The position numbers were made by a program, and so were the translations under genes. 64,000 bases of DNA from Mucilaginibacter agri (lineage in GTDB: Bacteria; Bacteroidota; Bacteroidia; Sphingobacteriales; Sphingobacteriaceae), in NCBI RefSeq assembly GCF_009928685.1, contig NZ_WWEO01000042.1, positions 248,001 through 312,000 of the forward strand, in the 5' to 3' direction. The notes beneath the pieces were generated by a model. It made no database searches, was not told where the DNA came from, and worked only from the letters and a program-made list of their open reading frames with translations. Below are positions 17,143 to 25,599 of the stretch, piece by piece. Within the stretch, counting starts at the first letter, position 1. Each line of letters starts with the position of its first letter.

Positions 17143-18396
17143 ATGAACCTGAATGTTAAACTGAGACTTTCCGTCATGATGTTCCTGGAGTTTTTTATCT
17201 GGGGCGCATGGTTCGTGACGTTAGGTACTTATTTGCTTACAAATCTTAAAACCTCTGCTACAGAAGTTGGAGTAGCCTTTTTAACCCAATCTATTGGTGC
17301 TATCGTAGCTCCATTTATCATTGGATTAATTGCAGACAAATTCTTTTCGGCACAAAAAATATTAGGTGTATTGCACATTATTGGTGCAATATTGCTTTGG
17401 ATGGCTTCAAGCGCTCCAAACTTTGCAGCCTTTTATCCTTATGTGTTGATTTACATGATTGTTTATATGCCTACGCTGGCACTGGTTAACTCTATTTCGT
17501 TCCGTCAGATGACCAACCCGAGCAAAGAGTTTCCGCCGATTCGTGTACTGGGTACTTTAGGTTGGATTATCGCGGGTTTTACTATCGGCTGGTTAGGCTG
17601 GGAGAAAAACGGCACGCTCGATCTAACTTTCAAAACTGCGGCAGTAGCTTCTTTAATTTTAGGTTTGTTCAGCTTTACTTTACCTAAAACTCCTCCGGTT
17701 AAAAAGGATAGTGCCACTACTATCAGCGATATTTTAGGTTTGGATGCAATTAAGTTATTAAAGAACCGCTCTTATCTGGTGTTCTTTTTAGCTTCAGTTG
17801 CCATCTGTATCCCATTGGCGTTTTATTACAATTTCACAAACCCTTTCTTAAACGAAGTTGGTATGCAAGGCGCTGCCGGTAAACAAGCTTTCGGACAGGT
17901 TTCTGAATTGTTGTTTATGGTGCTGATGCCTTTCTTCTTTGTAAGGTTAGGTGTTAAGAAAATGCTGGCGTTTGGTATGGCTGCGTGGGTACTACGTTAT
18001 GTATTCTTTGCCTACGGTAATATCGACAGTAACTATTGGATGCTGATTGCCGGTATCGTTATGCACGGAATCTGCTACGATTTCTTCTTCGTAACTGGCC
18101 AGATTTATACTGATAACCTGGCTGGTGAGCGCTTTAAAAGTGCCGCACAAGGCTTCATCACACTGGCAACTTATGGCGTAGGTATGTTGATTGGTTTCCT
18201 GATCTCAGGCCCGATTGTGGATTCTTACAAAACAGGCGACAATGCACACAACTGGTTCCATGTTTGGTTAATTCCTGCAGGTATCGCAGGTGTGGTGTTA
18301 GTGTTTTTCCTGCTACTATTCCGCGATAGAACAAATATGGCTACCAATCCGAAGCTTGATCTGGACGAACCCAAAGACATGACATTGGAAGTTTAA
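17143..18396 (+). CDS. MFS transporter, nucleoside:H+ symporter (NupG/XapB)-like
   Basis: A 417-residue integral membrane protein with about 12 hydrophobic helices, beginning MNLNVKLRLSVMMFLEFFIW, with WGAWFVTLGTYL and a conserved GLIADKFFSAQKILG loop between TM2 and TM3. The fold matches the nucleoside permease/NHS family of MFS. In Bacteroidota sugar clusters these often sit next to TIM-barrel isomerases and probably carry sugars or sugar derivatives, not necessarily nucleosides. Here it links the exported enzymes with the leaderless Gfo/Idh and TIM-barrel pair. The hydrophilic tail ends at 18396; the next gene begins 42 bp later. Confidence 0.85.
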   Translation: MNLNVKLRLSVMMFLEFFIWGAWFVTLGTYLLTNLKTSATEVGVAFLTQSIGAIVAPFIIGLIADKFFSAQKILGVLHIIGAILLWMASSAPNFAAFYPYVLIYMIVYMPTLALVNSISFRQMTNPSKEFPPIRVLGTLGWIIAGFTIGWLGWEKNGTLDLTFKTAAVASLILGLFSFTLPKTPPVKKDSATTISDILGLDAIKLLKNRSYLVFFLASVAICIPLAFYYNFTNPFLNEVGMQGAAGKQAFGQVSELLFMVLMPFFFVRLGVKKMLAFGMAAWVLRYVFFAYGNIDSNYWMLIAGIVMHGICYDFFFVTGQIYTDNLAGERFKSAAQGFITLATYGVGMLIGFLISGPIVDSYKTGDNAHNWFHVWLIPAGIAGVVLVFFLLLFRDRTNMATNPKLDLDEPKDMTLEV

Positions 18397-18438
18397 TTAA
18401 ACCAATTGTTAATAAACCATTCTATAATTAAAAATACA

Positions 18439-19323
18439 ATGCAACACGACCGCAGATCGGCTATTAAAAATATATTGGCAGGCACCGCAGCTTTGTCGGC
18501 TGCCGGGATGTTGGCCCCATTTACCTCAGAAGCCGAAGCTATGGAACACGATGCACCATTAAAAGGAAACATTAACCATTCGGCTTGTTGGTGGGTTTAC
18601 CAGAGTTTCGGATTGGAGAAACTTTGTGTGGAGTTTAAAAAGATCGGTATAAAAGGTATCGACCTGTTGAACCCAACGCAATGGCCAATTATCCAGAAAT
18701 ATGGTATCGACTCGCCGATGTGTAACGGTGCCGAAATAAGCTTGACCGAAGGTTTCAACGATAAAAAATATCACGAAACGCTGATCAAAAATTATTCGGA
18801 AATGATACCGTTGGTAGGCAAGGCCGGCTATAAAAACCTCATCTGCTTTAGCGGCAGTCGCCGCGGTATGAGCGATGAGGAAGGCTGGAACAACTGTGTT
18901 ACCGGCTTAAAGCAACTGATACCACTAGCAGAGAAACACAAAGTAACGTTGGTAATGGAATTGCTGAATAGCAAAAAAGACCATAAGGATTACCAATGCG
19001 ACCGTACCTGGTGGGGTGCAGAACTGGCTGAAAAGCTTGGTTCAGACAACTTTAAACTGTTGTACGATATTTACCACATGCAAATAGATGAAGGCGATAT
19101 CATCACCAACATTAACCAGTATCATAAATACATTGCGCATTATCATACCGGTGGCGTACCGGGCCGTAATGAGATAGATGACACACAGGAGTTATATTAT
19201 CCGGCTATTATGAAGGCTATTGTGGCTACCGGCTATAAAGGGTATGTAGCACAGGAGTTTACACCGAAGAACCCGGATAAGTTAGCTGCTTTGCGCAAAT
19301 GCGTTCAGATTTGCGACGTGTAA
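18439..19323 (+). CDS. Tat-exported hydroxypyruvate-isomerase-like TIM-barrel protein (copy 3)
   Basis: ATG 18439 (MQHDRRSAIKNILAGTAALS) gives 294 residues with a Tat leader directly at the N-terminus; an in-frame TTG at 18406 is less likely. The barrel resembles the hydroxypyruvate isomerase subgroup: VTLVMELLNSK, KLLYDIYHMQIDEGDI, YIAHYHTGGVPGRNEID and YVAQEFTPK. These supply the usual Glu/Asp/His/Glu metal site. Export makes true hydroxypyruvate isomerase activity unlikely; a role on periplasmic (keto-)sugar intermediates is inferred. Confidence 0.82.
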   Translation: MQHDRRSAIKNILAGTAALSAAGMLAPFTSEAEAMEHDAPLKGNINHSACWWVYQSFGLEKLCVEFKKIGIKGIDLLNPTQWPIIQKYGIDSPMCNGAEISLTEGFNDKKYHETLIKNYSEMIPLVGKAGYKNLICFSGSRRGMSDEEGWNNCVTGLKQLIPLAEKHKVTLVMELLNSKKDHKDYQCDRTWWGAELAEKLGSDNFKLLYDIYHMQIDEGDIITNINQYHKYIAHYHTGGVPGRNEIDDTQELYYPAIMKAIVATGYKGYVAQEFTPKNPDKLAALRKCVQICDV

Positions 19324-19370
19324 TCTACAACCCAATTGAACTCGAGTATAAACTAAAATTATAAATACCA

Positions 19371-20234
19371 ATGACTACCAGAAGAGCATTTTTAACCCAG
19401 GCGGGCTTGTTTACAGCGGGCGCGCTATTGCTACCCAGATTATCATCCGCCAAAATTAATGGCAAAGCAGGCTTACAGCTGTATAGCCTTCGCGAGCAAT
19501 TGCCAAAAGATCCTAAAGCGGTGATAGCTAAAATAGCTGAAGCGGGTTATAAAGAAGTTGAAACTTATGGTTACAGCAAAGAGCACGGCTTCTTTGGCCT
19601 TAGCGCGAAAGAGTTTAGCGATGTTTTAAAAGCTAATGGCTTAACTACACCAAGTGGCCACTACGGCATGGACAGACTATTTGTTGACGGAACGTTTGGC
19701 GAACTGGATGAAGCTATCGAAGCGGCACGCATAACCGGTCAGGAATATGTGACCATCCCTTATCTGAACGAAAAATTCAGAAAAACCAAGGCAGATTTGA
19801 AAAATGTTGCAGCCAAAATTAATTTAGCTGCTGCACGCGCTAAAAAAGCAGGCATCAAATTAGCTTACCACAACCACAATTTCGAATTTGATAACATAGA
19901 AGGTACTTGTTTATACGAAGTGCTGGCCAAAGAAACTACCATTGCCCTAGAAATGGACTTGTACTGGGCCGTTCGCTCTAAACAGGACCCTATAGAATGG
20001 TTTGAGAAATATCCTGGCCGTTTTACGATGGTGCACGTAAAGGATATGGACAAAGCCGAGCCTGAGTTAAATACCGAAGTTGGCAAGGGGTCTATCGATT
20101 TTAAAAAGATCTTCGCAAAATCAAAAACTGCAGGCATAAAGCACTTTATTGTTGAGCAAGAGAACTTCAAGATCGATCCTTATGTAAGTATCGCAGAAAG
20201 TAGTAAATATCTGAAAACCGTATTATTTGCTTAA
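19371..20234 (+). CDS. Tat-exported sugar isomerase/epimerase-like TIM-barrel protein (copy 4)
   Basis: A 287-residue protein with a Tat leader (TTRRAFLTQAGLFTAGALLL) and a TIM barrel closely related to the 7041 protein. Shared motifs are GLQLYSLREQLP, GHYGMDR, LAYHNHNFEFD, LEMDLYW, MVHVKDMDK and FIVEQENF, with Glu, Asp, His and Glu metal-ligand candidates. It lies 10 bp before the DUF1080 gene, a pairing seen in Bacteroidota clusters for 3-keto-glycoside cleavage. In that pathway a TIM-barrel partner hydrates the unsaturated product; this assignment is inferred. Confidence 0.83.
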   Translation: MTTRRAFLTQAGLFTAGALLLPRLSSAKINGKAGLQLYSLREQLPKDPKAVIAKIAEAGYKEVETYGYSKEHGFFGLSAKEFSDVLKANGLTTPSGHYGMDRLFVDGTFGELDEAIEAARITGQEYVTIPYLNEKFRKTKADLKNVAAKINLAAARAKKAGIKLAYHNHNFEFDNIEGTCLYEVLAKETTIALEMDLYWAVRSKQDPIEWFEKYPGRFTMVHVKDMDKAEPELNTEVGKGSIDFKKIFAKSKTAGIKHFIVEQENFKIDPYVSIAESSKYLKTVLFA

Positions 20235-20244
20235 TTAAGCTGTT

Positions 20245-21024
20245 ATGAGAAAAGTAAAATTTATTTTCACCGCATTATTAGCCGGAGGGTTTTATATGGC
20301 ACAAGCACAGCAAAACGCCAAGCCCGAAGACACCGAAATTTATGAACCCGTGCCACCAAAGGTAACACCGGGTAAAATAGAGTATAAAAGCGCGCCGTCT
20401 GACGCCATTATTTTGTTCGATGGTAAAAACCTGGATGCATGGACCTCTGTAGACAATGGCGGCCCAGCGCAATGGACCGTTGGCGGCGGTATCCTTACTG
20501 TTAAAAAAGGTACAGGTAACATAGAAACCAAGCAAAAATTTAATAACTACCAGTTACACATCGAGTGGCGCGTACCTGCAAACATTACAGGCACAGGTCA
20601 GGCACGTGGTAACAGCGGTGTATTCTTAGCATCAATTGGTAAAGGCGATGCAGGTTACGAATTGCAGGTATTGGATAACTACGAGAATAAGACCTACACT
20701 AATGGTATGGCTGGTAGTATCTACAAGCAATTTGTACCATTGGCTAATCCAAGCCTTAAGCCAGGCGAGTGGCAAACCTACGACGTGATCTGGACAGCAC
20801 CTACTTTTAATGAAGATGGTTCTGTAAAAACCCCTGCACGTGCTACCGTAATATTTAACGGTGTATTGGTTGAAAACAACGTTACACTGTTAGGCCCAAC
20901 CCAATATATCGGTAAGCCATCATATAGCATTAAGCATGGTGCATCTCCAATTAAATTGCAAGCCCACGGCGACAAAAGCGAGCCAATCAGCTTCCGAAAT
21001 ATTTGGATAAGAGAAGTACGGTAA
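20245..21024 (+). CDS. DUF1080 (3-keto-disaccharide hydrolase-type) secreted protein
   Basis: A 259-residue protein with a Sec signal (about 1-21, AQAQ) and a DUF1080 concanavalin-like jelly roll: AIILFDGKNLDAWTSVDNG, HIEWRVP, GNSGVFLASIGKGDAGYELQVLDNYEN and PISFRNIWIREV. Family members have been associated with cleavage of 3-keto-glycosides, which fits this cluster. Asp and Glu in the conserved YELQVLDNY strand are candidate metal or catalytic residues. It is the last gene of the cluster, followed 35 bp later by a strong terminator. Confidence 0.86.
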   Translation: MRKVKFIFTALLAGGFYMAQAQQNAKPEDTEIYEPVPPKVTPGKIEYKSAPSDAIILFDGKNLDAWTSVDNGGPAQWTVGGGILTVKKGTGNIETKQKFNNYQLHIEWRVPANITGTGQARGNSGVFLASIGKGDAGYELQVLDNYENKTYTNGMAGSIYKQFVPLANPSLKPGEWQTYDVIWTAPTFNEDGSVKTPARATVIFNGVLVENNVTLLGPTQYIGKPSYSIKHGASPIKLQAHGDKSEPISFRNIWIREVR

Positions 21025-21061
21025 TTAGAATCAAGAGACAAGAATTAAGATTTAGCTAACA

Positions 21062-21096
21062 AAAAAAGGCCCCGATTTAATCGGGGCCTTTTTTTG
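21062..21096 (+). terminator. Rho-independent terminator of the carbohydrate cluster
   Basis: GGCCCCGATT (21068-21077) pairs with AATCGGGGCC (21079-21088), flanked by A and T runs. The T tract directly follows the stem. Confidence 0.9.
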
Positions 21097-21099
21097 TTA

Positions 21100-21133
21100 G
21101 CTCCCTCTCCTCCGGAGAGGGCTGGGGTGAGGC
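21100..21133. repeat. CTCCCTCTCC...GGAGAGGGCTGGGG intergenic repeat, copy 1
   Basis: GCTCCCTCTCCTCCGGAGAG contains a CTCTCCTCCGGAGAG palindrome and continues into GGCTGGGGTGAGG. A near-identical block occurs at 61465-61500, also next to a terminator. It has no coding potential. Confidence 0.7.
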
Positions 21134-21243
21134 TTCTCGACTCTTTTCGCCAAAAGCAACAATTCTAATACCTTAACCTCAAAATCAGAATTCCTTCATA
21201 ACTATTTCGTTTATTTGAAGCGTTTTAGTATTCACTCCCCTTT

Positions 21244-22512
21244 ATGAAGTATTGCTTATCCCTAATCTGTGGTTTGTTATTGAGCAGTTTGGCTTACAGC
21301 CAGGCCGATACTACACAGAAGTTTGACCCTTCCACACGCAACAGTGCCGTTCAAGAGAAGAAACCCTATGTGATCATGATCTCAATAGATGGTTTCAGAT
21401 ATGATTATGCCGAACGCCACAATGCCGAACATCTAAAAGCGTTGGGCGAAGCTGGCGTTCACGCCACGTCAATGATCCCTTCGTACCCGTCAATTACATT
21501 TCCCAATCATTACACGCTGGTAACAGGGTTGTATCCTGCTCATCATGGATTAGTACAGAATTACTTTTACGATCGTAATTTCAAGGCATCCTACTCCTAC
21601 AAATCAAAAACCGCCACCGAGGGTAAATGGTATGGCGGTATACCACTCTGGGTACTTGCAGAACGTCAGCAAATGCTTTCGGCCAGCTCTTATTGGGTGG
21701 GTTCGGAGGCTGATGTTCAAGGGCAGTATCCTACTTATTATTACAAATACAATGAGCAGATTGGTATAAACGATCGAATCCAAACCGTTGTAAATTGGCT
21801 TAAACAGCCTGCAGAACGCCGCCCACATTTGATTACCTTTTACTTCCCCGAAGTTGATCATCAGGGGCATAAATATGGTCCAGATGCACCGGAGACAGAT
21901 AAGGCAGTTCACTTTGTTGACTCTGCCATTTATGAGCTAACCAAAGCGGTTAAGACTACCGGTTTAGATGTGAATTTTGTAGTTGTATCAGATCATGGGA
22001 TGACAAATGTTAACCGCGAGCATACGCCGGTAACACCTTCAATTGCCTTGGATACCACTAAGTTTATCCGTGCCGATGAAGGTGAGCTGATTCATCTTTA
22101 TGCCAAGAAACCGGAGTATATCCAACCCGCTTACGATGAAATAAAGGCTCAGGCTAAAGGCTATCAGGTTTATCTGCGTTCGGATATACCTGCTGCATGG
22201 CATTACGGAGCCAAAGACGACTGGCACAATCGTATAGGCGATATTTTGCTAGTAGCCAACTGGCCCACAGCTTTTAATAATTATAAAGGAAAATTAAACC
22301 CTGGGGCACATGGTTACGACCCAGCTGTTGTTAAAGATATGCACGCCATTTTCTACGCATGGGGGCCAAACTTTAAAAAGAACCTTACGATCCCTGCATT
22401 TAAAAACGTAGATATTTATCCAATGATAGTAGCGCTGCTTGGACTTGAAAATAAGGACAAGATAGACGGTACCAACGAATTAGCCGACAAGGTGCTGGCT
22501 AACAAGAAATAA
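21244..22512 (+). CDS. Secreted ectonucleotide pyrophosphatase/phosphodiesterase (alkaline phosphatase superfamily)
   Basis: A 422-residue protein with a signal peptide (about 1-20) and an NPP-type phosphodiesterase domain. MISIDGFRYDY gives metal-binding D49; SITFPNHYTLVTG gives nucleophile T85; EVDHQGHKYGP and VVSDHGM supply the remaining Asp/His zinc ligands. Such enzymes hydrolyse phosphodiester or pyrophosphate bonds in nucleotides or lysophospholipids in the periplasm. It stands alone, between the cluster terminator and a convergent bidirectional terminator. Confidence 0.9.
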   Translation: MKYCLSLICGLLLSSLAYSQADTTQKFDPSTRNSAVQEKKPYVIMISIDGFRYDYAERHNAEHLKALGEAGVHATSMIPSYPSITFPNHYTLVTGLYPAHHGLVQNYFYDRNFKASYSYKSKTATEGKWYGGIPLWVLAERQQMLSASSYWVGSEADVQGQYPTYYYKYNEQIGINDRIQTVVNWLKQPAERRPHLITFYFPEVDHQGHKYGPDAPETDKAVHFVDSAIYELTKAVKTTGLDVNFVVVSDHGMTNVNREHTPVTPSIALDTTKFIRADEGELIHLYAKKPEYIQPAYDEIKAQAKGYQVYLRSDIPAAWHYGAKDDWHNRIGDILLVANWPTAFNNYKGKLNPGAHGYDPAVVKDMHAIFYAWGPNFKKNLTIPAFKNVDIYPMIVALLGLENKDKIDGTNELADKVLANKK

Positions 22513-22525
22513 AAACTGCTTGTAA

Positions 22526-22564
22526 AAGAAACGCCCCGACCATACGGTCGGGGCGTTTCTTTTT
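22526..22564. terminator. Bidirectional terminator between NPP and M14 peptidase genes
   Basis: AAGAAACGCCCCGACC (22526-22541) pairs with its complement at 22546-22561 around the loop ATAC. A/T runs on both sides suit the convergent genes. Confidence 0.9.
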
Positions 22565-22585
22565 GGGTCTATAGCGTATCGGCAA

Positions 22586-25390
22586 TTATTTTGCTGTTTT
22601 GTTGTAGAGCTCGTTAAAGAGCATTTTGAAGGTGCCGTGGGCTTGTCCACGGAAGGTGATCTCCGGCCCGAAAGCGTATAGCGTACCCTTACCTACAGGT
22701 GCGGTGAAGGCGGCCACACCATCTTTCAGGTATTTTTGGCCCCAGGCCCAACCGCTGCGCAGTGGTTTATCTGTGGCGTACCAGGCTAAAGGTTTAACAC
22801 CTTTGGTGGCAGCATCTGCATCTAACTTAAATACCGGGCTGCTGTCGAAATCAACATCGGCTTCGTTAAACATACCCCAGTTGGCAGGTTGTGTGGTATC
22901 TAATGATACGCGCAGCACACTACCTGGGATAAAGAACTTATCACCCGATAACGGTTTTTCATCGCCAGCTGCCCCCGGTTCAACCAAGGCATTTTTAACG
23001 GGCAGGCCTAACTGATAAGCCAGGTTGGTGCTGGTGCCGATGGTAACAATGTTACCGCCTGCTTCTAAGAATTCTTTAAGCTGAGGAATAGATTTCTCTG
23101 GAGTGATACGTCCAACCATTCCGCGGAATTCTTCTGGCAGGTCTTCCGGTTTAGGCATGCGACCAAAGAATTCGCCGCCACCATTGCCGGCTGTACCGCC
23201 GCCGCGACGGCTTGGGGCTGGTATAGCGCCGCCTACAAACACAATTACATCGTATTTAGATTTCAGGTTGCCTCCATCAATTTCCTGCGGATAAACCAGT
23301 TTGAATGGGAAATGGTATTGCTCCATCATCCAACGGATCCAACCTGAGGGGATAGAACCGCCGTAAGTATCCCACAAAGCGATACGAGCGGGGGTTATCT
23401 TAACCACATCTTTCGGCTTTTTATTGGCTGCAACTACGGTAACACCATATTGCGGCGCTGACTTAGCAAGTACAGAGTTAGCGCCTTTTTCTGAAGATGG
23501 TACATAGAAAGTGCCTGCGGTTGCATCGGTTGTGCCTTTAAGGTCGCCTTTAACACGATAAACCTGTATACCTGCATTTAACAGATCGTTAACCACAACA
23601 AAGGAGTTGTTCACGTTGCCGCTTAACAAATAGCCATTTTTGGCAACTGCTGGTATTGTTGTAGTAGGCGGATTTTGAATCTGGCCATACGGGATACGTT
23701 CAAACGGGCCGCTAAAGCCATCCAGTATGCGATCAAAAGTTACACCCATCTGGAAGGCTAGTGTCCAGCCTGCAATGTCATAAGGGCGGATAGGAGGGCC
23801 ACCAGGGTATTGGAAATCGTTCGGGTGATCCTGCGGCTCAAACATATCTATTACGTGCGCACGGAACGCCTGATCTGTTTTTACCACATACGAACCTGCA
23901 GGGTATTGTTTACCGGCAACAGTGAAAGCAGATGTTGCTTTTTGTACCGAAATGCCCGATTTGACCAGCGCATTAATAAACTTAACCGTAGTAGGGAAAT
24001 CGGGTTGATTTGAGGTGATGATATAACCACGTGGATCGCGAAGGGTTGGGTTGCGTAATACCGAATCGAAGTATTTTACAGGGATGTTATTACCCCTGCC
24101 TTCGTTACCAAAAGAAACTGCCGCGCCACGATTAGCATTGTTGGTTGTTGCAGGTTTATCTTTTTGATACAAGGCAGTAATAGCCTCGGCGCGTTTAGGC
24201 GACAATGTCCAATAATCGGCGCTGCCATGCTCTATCGAATTTTTACCCATACGGTAAGAGTTGTAGAGCAGCTCATCGCGGTTGCGCACAGCGTAATCAA
24301 GCACCGCAAAGTTAAGCGACACCGAGTAGTCTATAGACTGTTTATAGTGCCAAGGTTGCGGGGTAATTGGGTTTGGTGTATTACTGCTTGGTATTAAACG
24401 CTCGGGTACCACCGGGATTTCCGATGGCGTAGGGCTACCGATAATCTCTGTCAATAAACCTACCATGTTGTGGAAGTAAGCGGTTGTGCGTAAACCCCCG
24501 TTCCACCAGGTAGAAAAACTGGTGCCGTTACGTTCGGTATAACCTGGTTTGTTTTCGGCATTCAGGCGGCTTACCATCGCGGCACCAACGCCATCAATGC
24601 TCGTCATCAACAGCGGGTCAAAAACGTAGTTAAACGGATCGCGGTAAGGTGGGCCTGCCACTACCGAGCCCGCAGGGCCTGTTTGGTGATGGTTATAAAT
24701 AATTTCGGGCATCCACTCCAGGTATTGCTGGCGGGCAATGTTCTGGCTTTCTTTCATGTTCATGATAAAAAAGTCGCGGTTGTTATCGTGGCCAATGTAT
24801 TTTTCCCAAAGGCGAGGCACGTTCATGTTGCGTTTTTTAGGATCCTTTTCGCCCATGTACCAGTTAGCAACCAACTCTTGTCCGTCGGGGTTGGCATGCA
24901 CAAAAAGAATAATGGTTTTATCCAGTATCTCCATCACTTGAGGATCGGTACGGGTAACCATCTCGTAAGCGGTTTCTAATAATTGGTGCGAACCTACGGT
25001 TTCGCTGGCGTGCAAACCACCATCAATCCAAACAATAGCTTTGCCCTCGTTTGCCATTTTATGAGCCTGCTCATCGGTCAGGTTCTCGGCACGGGCCAGC
25101 TTTTGGGCTATGGTTTTATATTTATCAAGGTGCTTAATATTTTCCGGCGACGAAACGATTAGCATAAACTGATGTCTGCCTTCTTCGGTCAGCCCGATAT
25201 CAACATATTTAGCTCTGGAGGATGTGGCTAGCTTTTTAATAAAAGCCTCACTTTGAGTGTAATTTGCCAATTGATAATCATCGCCAATGTTGAAACCAAA
25301 ATGTTCTTTGGGCGAGGGGATGGATTGTGCAGCTGCCATTGAGGCCGACAGCAGAAGGCACGAGACGTAGCCGGTAAATTTGCGCATCAT
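22586..25390 (-). CDS. Secreted M14-family zinc carboxypeptidase
   Basis: A 934-residue protein with a signal peptide (about 1-22, MAAAQS). The N-terminal M14 domain has DGGLHASETVG (zinc ligands H127 and E130), YNHHQTGP (third His ligand candidate) and LLTEIIGSP (general-base Glu candidate). The C-terminal half contains a class I glutamine-amidotransferase-like segment (DVIVFVGGAIP) with a Gly-rich insertion, a common arrangement in large Bacteroidota M14 proteins. It probably trims peptides in the periplasm or outside the cell. An ATG one codon downstream (25387) is an equally good start. Confidence 0.88.
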   Translation of the reverse strand: MMRKFTGYVSCLLLSASMAAAQSIPSPKEHFGFNIGDDYQLANYTQSEAFIKKLATSSRAKYVDIGLTEEGRHQFMLIVSSPENIKHLDKYKTIAQKLARAENLTDEQAHKMANEGKAIVWIDGGLHASETVGSHQLLETAYEMVTRTDPQVMEILDKTIILFVHANPDGQELVANWYMGEKDPKKRNMNVPRLWEKYIGHDNNRDFFIMNMKESQNIARQQYLEWMPEIIYNHHQTGPAGSVVAGPPYRDPFNYVFDPLLMTSIDGVGAAMVSRLNAENKPGYTERNGTSFSTWWNGGLRTTAYFHNMVGLLTEIIGSPTPSEIPVVPERLIPSSNTPNPITPQPWHYKQSIDYSVSLNFAVLDYAVRNRDELLYNSYRMGKNSIEHGSADYWTLSPKRAEAITALYQKDKPATTNNANRGAAVSFGNEGRGNNIPVKYFDSVLRNPTLRDPRGYIITSNQPDFPTTVKFINALVKSGISVQKATSAFTVAGKQYPAGSYVVKTDQAFRAHVIDMFEPQDHPNDFQYPGGPPIRPYDIAGWTLAFQMGVTFDRILDGFSGPFERIPYGQIQNPPTTTIPAVAKNGYLLSGNVNNSFVVVNDLLNAGIQVYRVKGDLKGTTDATAGTFYVPSSEKGANSVLAKSAPQYGVTVVAANKKPKDVVKITPARIALWDTYGGSIPSGWIRWMMEQYHFPFKLVYPQEIDGGNLKSKYDVIVFVGGAIPAPSRRGGGTAGNGGGEFFGRMPKPEDLPEEFRGMVGRITPEKSIPQLKEFLEAGGNIVTIGTSTNLAYQLGLPVKNALVEPGAAGDEKPLSGDKFFIPGSVLRVSLDTTQPANWGMFNEADVDFDSSPVFKLDADAATKGVKPLAWYATDKPLRSGWAWGQKYLKDGVAAFTAPVGKGTLYAFGPEITFRGQAHGTFKMLFNELYNKTAK

Positions 25391-25599
25391 ATTAGTTTAG
25401 AGTAATTAATGCCCAATTTATGTAATTGAGCCTTAATTGTGTTGTAACTTTTTTGAGGCATATTTTAAGCAGTCCATGAACTTATTATTAATTAAAAGTT
25501 ATATTTATCAAATAGTATGATTGCTTATTAGGTAGGTCTGCATCCTAATAGTAAGTAATTACGTATAAACAAATATTACCTCTTACATAACCAATTATA

